Source: an uncultured Pseudodesulfovibrio sp. (GTDB lineage: Bacteria; Desulfobacterota; Desulfovibrionia; Desulfovibrionales; Desulfovibrionaceae). From it: a stretch of 7,709 nucleotides of DNA. Each line of letters opens with the position of its first letter. Position 1 is the stretch's first letter. Below the pieces are notes generated by a model, which worked only from the letters and a program-made list of their open reading frames with translations, had not been told where the DNA came from and did not search any database. Location of the stretch: contig CAMYLL010000110.1 in the NCBI GenBank assembly GCA_947259235.1, positions 1 through 7,709 on the forward strand. Direction: 5' to 3'. The translations under genes and the position numbers were made by a program. This document shows positions 5,970 through 7,709 of the stretch, in pieces.

Positions 5970-7253
5970 CGAGTACTCATGTTCGGGTGGGAATTCCCCC
6001 CGTATATATCCGGCGGTCTCGGAACCGCCTGCCTGGGCCTGACAAAAGGCCTGGCCGGGCTCGGAACCGACATCACCTTTGTCCTGCCCAAACTCGAATC
6101 AAACGAGCAAGGCGGCCACCTGACGCTCATGGGCGCCAACCGCGTCCGGGCCAGGATCGGCATATCGGAAATCCTTTCCCTGCGCGAGCGTGTCAGGGTG
6201 CTTGAGGTGCTCTCCCCCCTGCGCCCGTACCTGACGGAAAAGGAATACCGCTCCATCCTTGAACGCGACGAACACCTCACCTCCCAGGACATCCTGGGCG
6301 AGATTGAAAACGAGTTCGCGGGCGGCTACGGCGAGAACCTCATGGCTGAGATCGTGCGCTACAGCGTGGTCGCCGCCCATCTGGCCGCAGGGGAGGAGTT
6401 CGACGTCATCCACGCCCACGACTGGATGACGGCCCCGGCGGGCATCGAGGCCAAGCGCGTCTCGGGCAAGCCCCTGGTGGTCCACGCCCACGCCCTGGAG
6501 TTCGACCGCAGCGGCGACCACGTCAACCAGCAGGTCTACGACATCGAGCGGGCCGGGTTCGAGGCCGCTGACCGGATCATTGCGGTCAGCCACTACACAA
6601 AGGACACCATCGTCAAGCGATACTCCATCGACCCGGCCAAGATCACCGTGGTCCACAACGCCGTGTCCAAGGAGCGCCGGTTCGGCCAGATGCGGCTGCA
6701 AAAGCCCTTCAAGGAAAAGCTCGTGCTCTTCCTGGGACGGATCACCTTCCAGAAGGGACCGGACTACTTCGTGGAGGCCGCGGCCAAGGTGCTTGAGAAA
6801 AATCCCGACGTCCGCTTCGCCATGGCCGGAACAGGCGACATGTTCCCCCGCATGGTCGAGCGCATGGCCGAGCTGCGCATGGCGCACCGGTTCCACTTCC
6901 TGGGCTTCGTGCGCGGGGCCGACGTGGAGCATATCTACGCCATGAGCGACCTCTACATCATGCCCAGCGTCTCCGAACCCTTCGGCATCACGCCCCTTGA
7001 GGCCATGGTCTACAACGTCCCCTCCATCGTCTCCAAGCAGTCGGGCGTGGCCGAGATTCTCGACAACGCCGTGAAGATCGACTTCTGGGACGTGGACCGC
7101 CTCGCCTTCGAGATCCTCGACATCCTCGGCAATGAAAAACGCGCCATGGAGCTGACCGAGCAGGGCATGGAAACCCTCAAGAAGGTCAAGTGGGAGATCG
7201 CGGCGGAGCATGTCCTCGATGTTTACAAAGAACTCGCCGGAGGTGCGCGATGA
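5967..7253 (+). CDS. Glycosyltransferase, probable glycogen synthase (GT4/GT5-like)
   Basis: This 428-residue GT-B-fold glycosyltransferase probably extends alpha-1,4-glucan chains from a nucleotide-glucose donor in the cytosol. The N-terminal starch-synthase-like domain opens with MRVLMFGWEFPP and the glycine-rich SGGLGTA (15-21), and includes HAHDWMTA at 149-156. The C-terminal domain has the donor-phosphate pair R258 and K263 in GRITFQKG and the retaining-enzyme E-X7-E motif (E337 and E345 in SEPFGITPLEA). It is shorter than classical GlgA (~480 aa) and lacks its KTGGL form, so a GT4 assignment is as likely as GT5. The ATG at 5967 is chosen because GAGGAG (5955-5960) lies six bases upstream and it follows the debranching-enzyme stop by two bases. 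A longer in-frame version from GTG at 5901 would overlap that gene. Neighbours support a glycogen role. Donor choice (ADP- or UDP-glucose) is unknown. Confidence 0.9.
   Translation: MRVLMFGWEFPPYISGGLGTACLGLTKGLAGLGTDITFVLPKLESNEQGGHLTLMGANRVRARIGISEILSLRERVRVLEVLSPLRPYLTEKEYRSILERDEHLTSQDILGEIENEFAGGYGENLMAEIVRYSVVAAHLAAGEEFDVIHAHDWMTAPAGIEAKRVSGKPLVVHAHALEFDRSGDHVNQQVYDIERAGFEAADRIIAVSHYTKDTIVKRYSIDPAKITVVHNAVSKERRFGQMRLQKPFKEKLVLFLGRITFQKGPDYFVEAAAKVLEKNPDVRFAMAGTGDMFPRMVERMAELRMAHRFHFLGFVRGADVEHIYAMSDLYIMPSVSEPFGITPLEAMVYNVPSIVSKQSGVAEILDNAVKIDFWDVDRLAFEILDILGNEKRAMELTEQGMETLKKVKWEIAAEHVLDVYKELAGGAR
7239..7253 (+). promoter_or_regulatory. Ribosome binding site and ATGA start/stop overlap
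   Basis: GGAGG (7239-7243) precedes ATG 7250 by six bases. The ATG shares bases with the TGA stop (7251-7253) of the glycosyltransferase, a classic arrangement for translational coupling of adjacent genes. Confidence 0.85.
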
Positions 7254-7709
7254 GCTCCGTCTGCTTTTACTTCCAGGTCCACCAGCCCATGCGCCTCAAC
7301 CAGGGGTACTCGTTCTTCGACCTCGGGCTGACGCACCAATACCGCGACGACGCGGCCAACCGCGACATCATGCGCAAGGTCGCGGACAAGTGCTATCTGC
7401 CCGCCAACAGGCTGATGCTCGACCTGATCAAGGAGTATCAGGGCGACTTCCGCATCTCCTACGCCATCACCGGAGTGGCCCTGGAACAGTTCCAGGAGTT
7501 CTGCCCCGAGGTGCTCGACTCATTCAGGGAGCTGGCCCAGACCGGGTGCGTGGAGTTCATCGGCGAGACCCACTACCACTCCCTGTCCTTTCTCTTCTCC
7601 AAGGACGAGTTCAGACGGCAGGTCAAGATGCACGACCGCGTGCTCAGGGAATTCTTCGGGGTCACGCCCGTCACCTTTCGCAACACCGAGCTGATCTACA
7701 ACAACGACC
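7250..7709 (+). CDS. GH57 alpha-amylase-type glycoside hydrolase, 3' end outside window
   Basis: The first 153 codons of a family-57 glycoside hydrolase are present. Such enzymes cleave or rearrange alpha-1,4- or alpha-1,6-glucans through a retaining mechanism on a (beta/alpha)7 barrel. The first conserved region is the N-terminal FQVHQP (H11-Q12-P13). A second conserved block, IGETHYHSL, spans 104-112. FRNTELIYNN from F143 contains E147, which sits where the family's catalytic nucleophile is expected. The start ATG (7250) overlaps the preceding stop as ATGA, and a near-ideal GGAGG (7239-7243) lies six bases upstream inside the previous gene, so translation is probably coupled. The lack of a signal peptide points to cytosolic action on glycogen or maltodextrin. 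Whether it is an amylase, a branching enzyme or a 4-alpha-glucanotransferase cannot be decided without the C-terminal part, though the motifs fit the amylase-like group best. Confidence 0.92.
   Translation, partial: MSSVCFYFQVHQPMRLNQGYSFFDLGLTHQYRDDAANRDIMRKVADKCYLPANRLMLDLIKEYQGDFRISYAITGVALEQFQEFCPEVLDSFRELAQTGCVEFIGETHYHSLSFLFSKDEFRRQVKMHDRVLREFFGVTPVTFRNTELIYNND

Noticed and set aside
6099..7211. Long open frame on the - strand opposite the glycosyltransferase
   Set aside because: It is a His/Asp/Val/Leu-rich shadow with no motifs, and the + strand frame has all glycosyltransferase signatures.

Overview
The window is GC-rich and gene-dense, and every supported gene lies on the + strand. 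Codon use, the protein types and the gene mix suggest a delta-proteobacterium of the Desulfovibrio / Pseudodesulfovibrio kind. That placement comes from general family resemblance, not from a marker gene. I see no tRNA, rRNA, CRISPR array, insertion sequence or phage gene.

The left part (1-1539) holds three closely spaced genes. They are a GNAT N-acetyltransferase whose start lies outside the window, a 90-residue extremely acidic protein, and a stand-alone SET-domain protein, which is a predicted protein lysine methyltransferase. A GC-rich stem-loop (1557-1583) follows the SET gene.

The middle part (1633-3753) holds two integral membrane proteins. The first is an acyltransferase-3 (OafA-like) enzyme that probably O-acylates a surface or envelope glycan. 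The second is a YitT-family protein with a C-terminal DUF2179 domain. The gap between them (2698-2856) carries overlapping hairpins and may be a dispersed intergenic repeat. A strong rho-independent terminator at 3786-3822 ends this block.

The right part (4009 to the window end) is a compact alpha-glucan (glycogen) operon. It encodes a bacterial/archaeal-type glycogen debranching enzyme (amylo-alpha-1,6-glucosidase, GH133-like), a GT4/GT5-like glycosyltransferase probably acting as glycogen synthase, and the first 153 codons of a GH57 alpha-amylase-type hydrolase cut by the window end. The first two genes are 2 bases apart and the last two overlap by ATGA, each with a strong Shine-Dalgarno in the preceding gene, so translation is probably coupled. 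The AT-richer leader at 3903-3971 may hold the operon's promoter and regulatory dyads. Together the three enzymes would elongate, trim and debranch a storage glucan in the cytoplasm.

The gene content is mostly recognisable. The points most worth a second look are the acetyltransferase / acidic protein / SET neighbourhood, the non-classical glycogen operon, and the structured intergenic DNA at 2698-2856 and 3903-3971.
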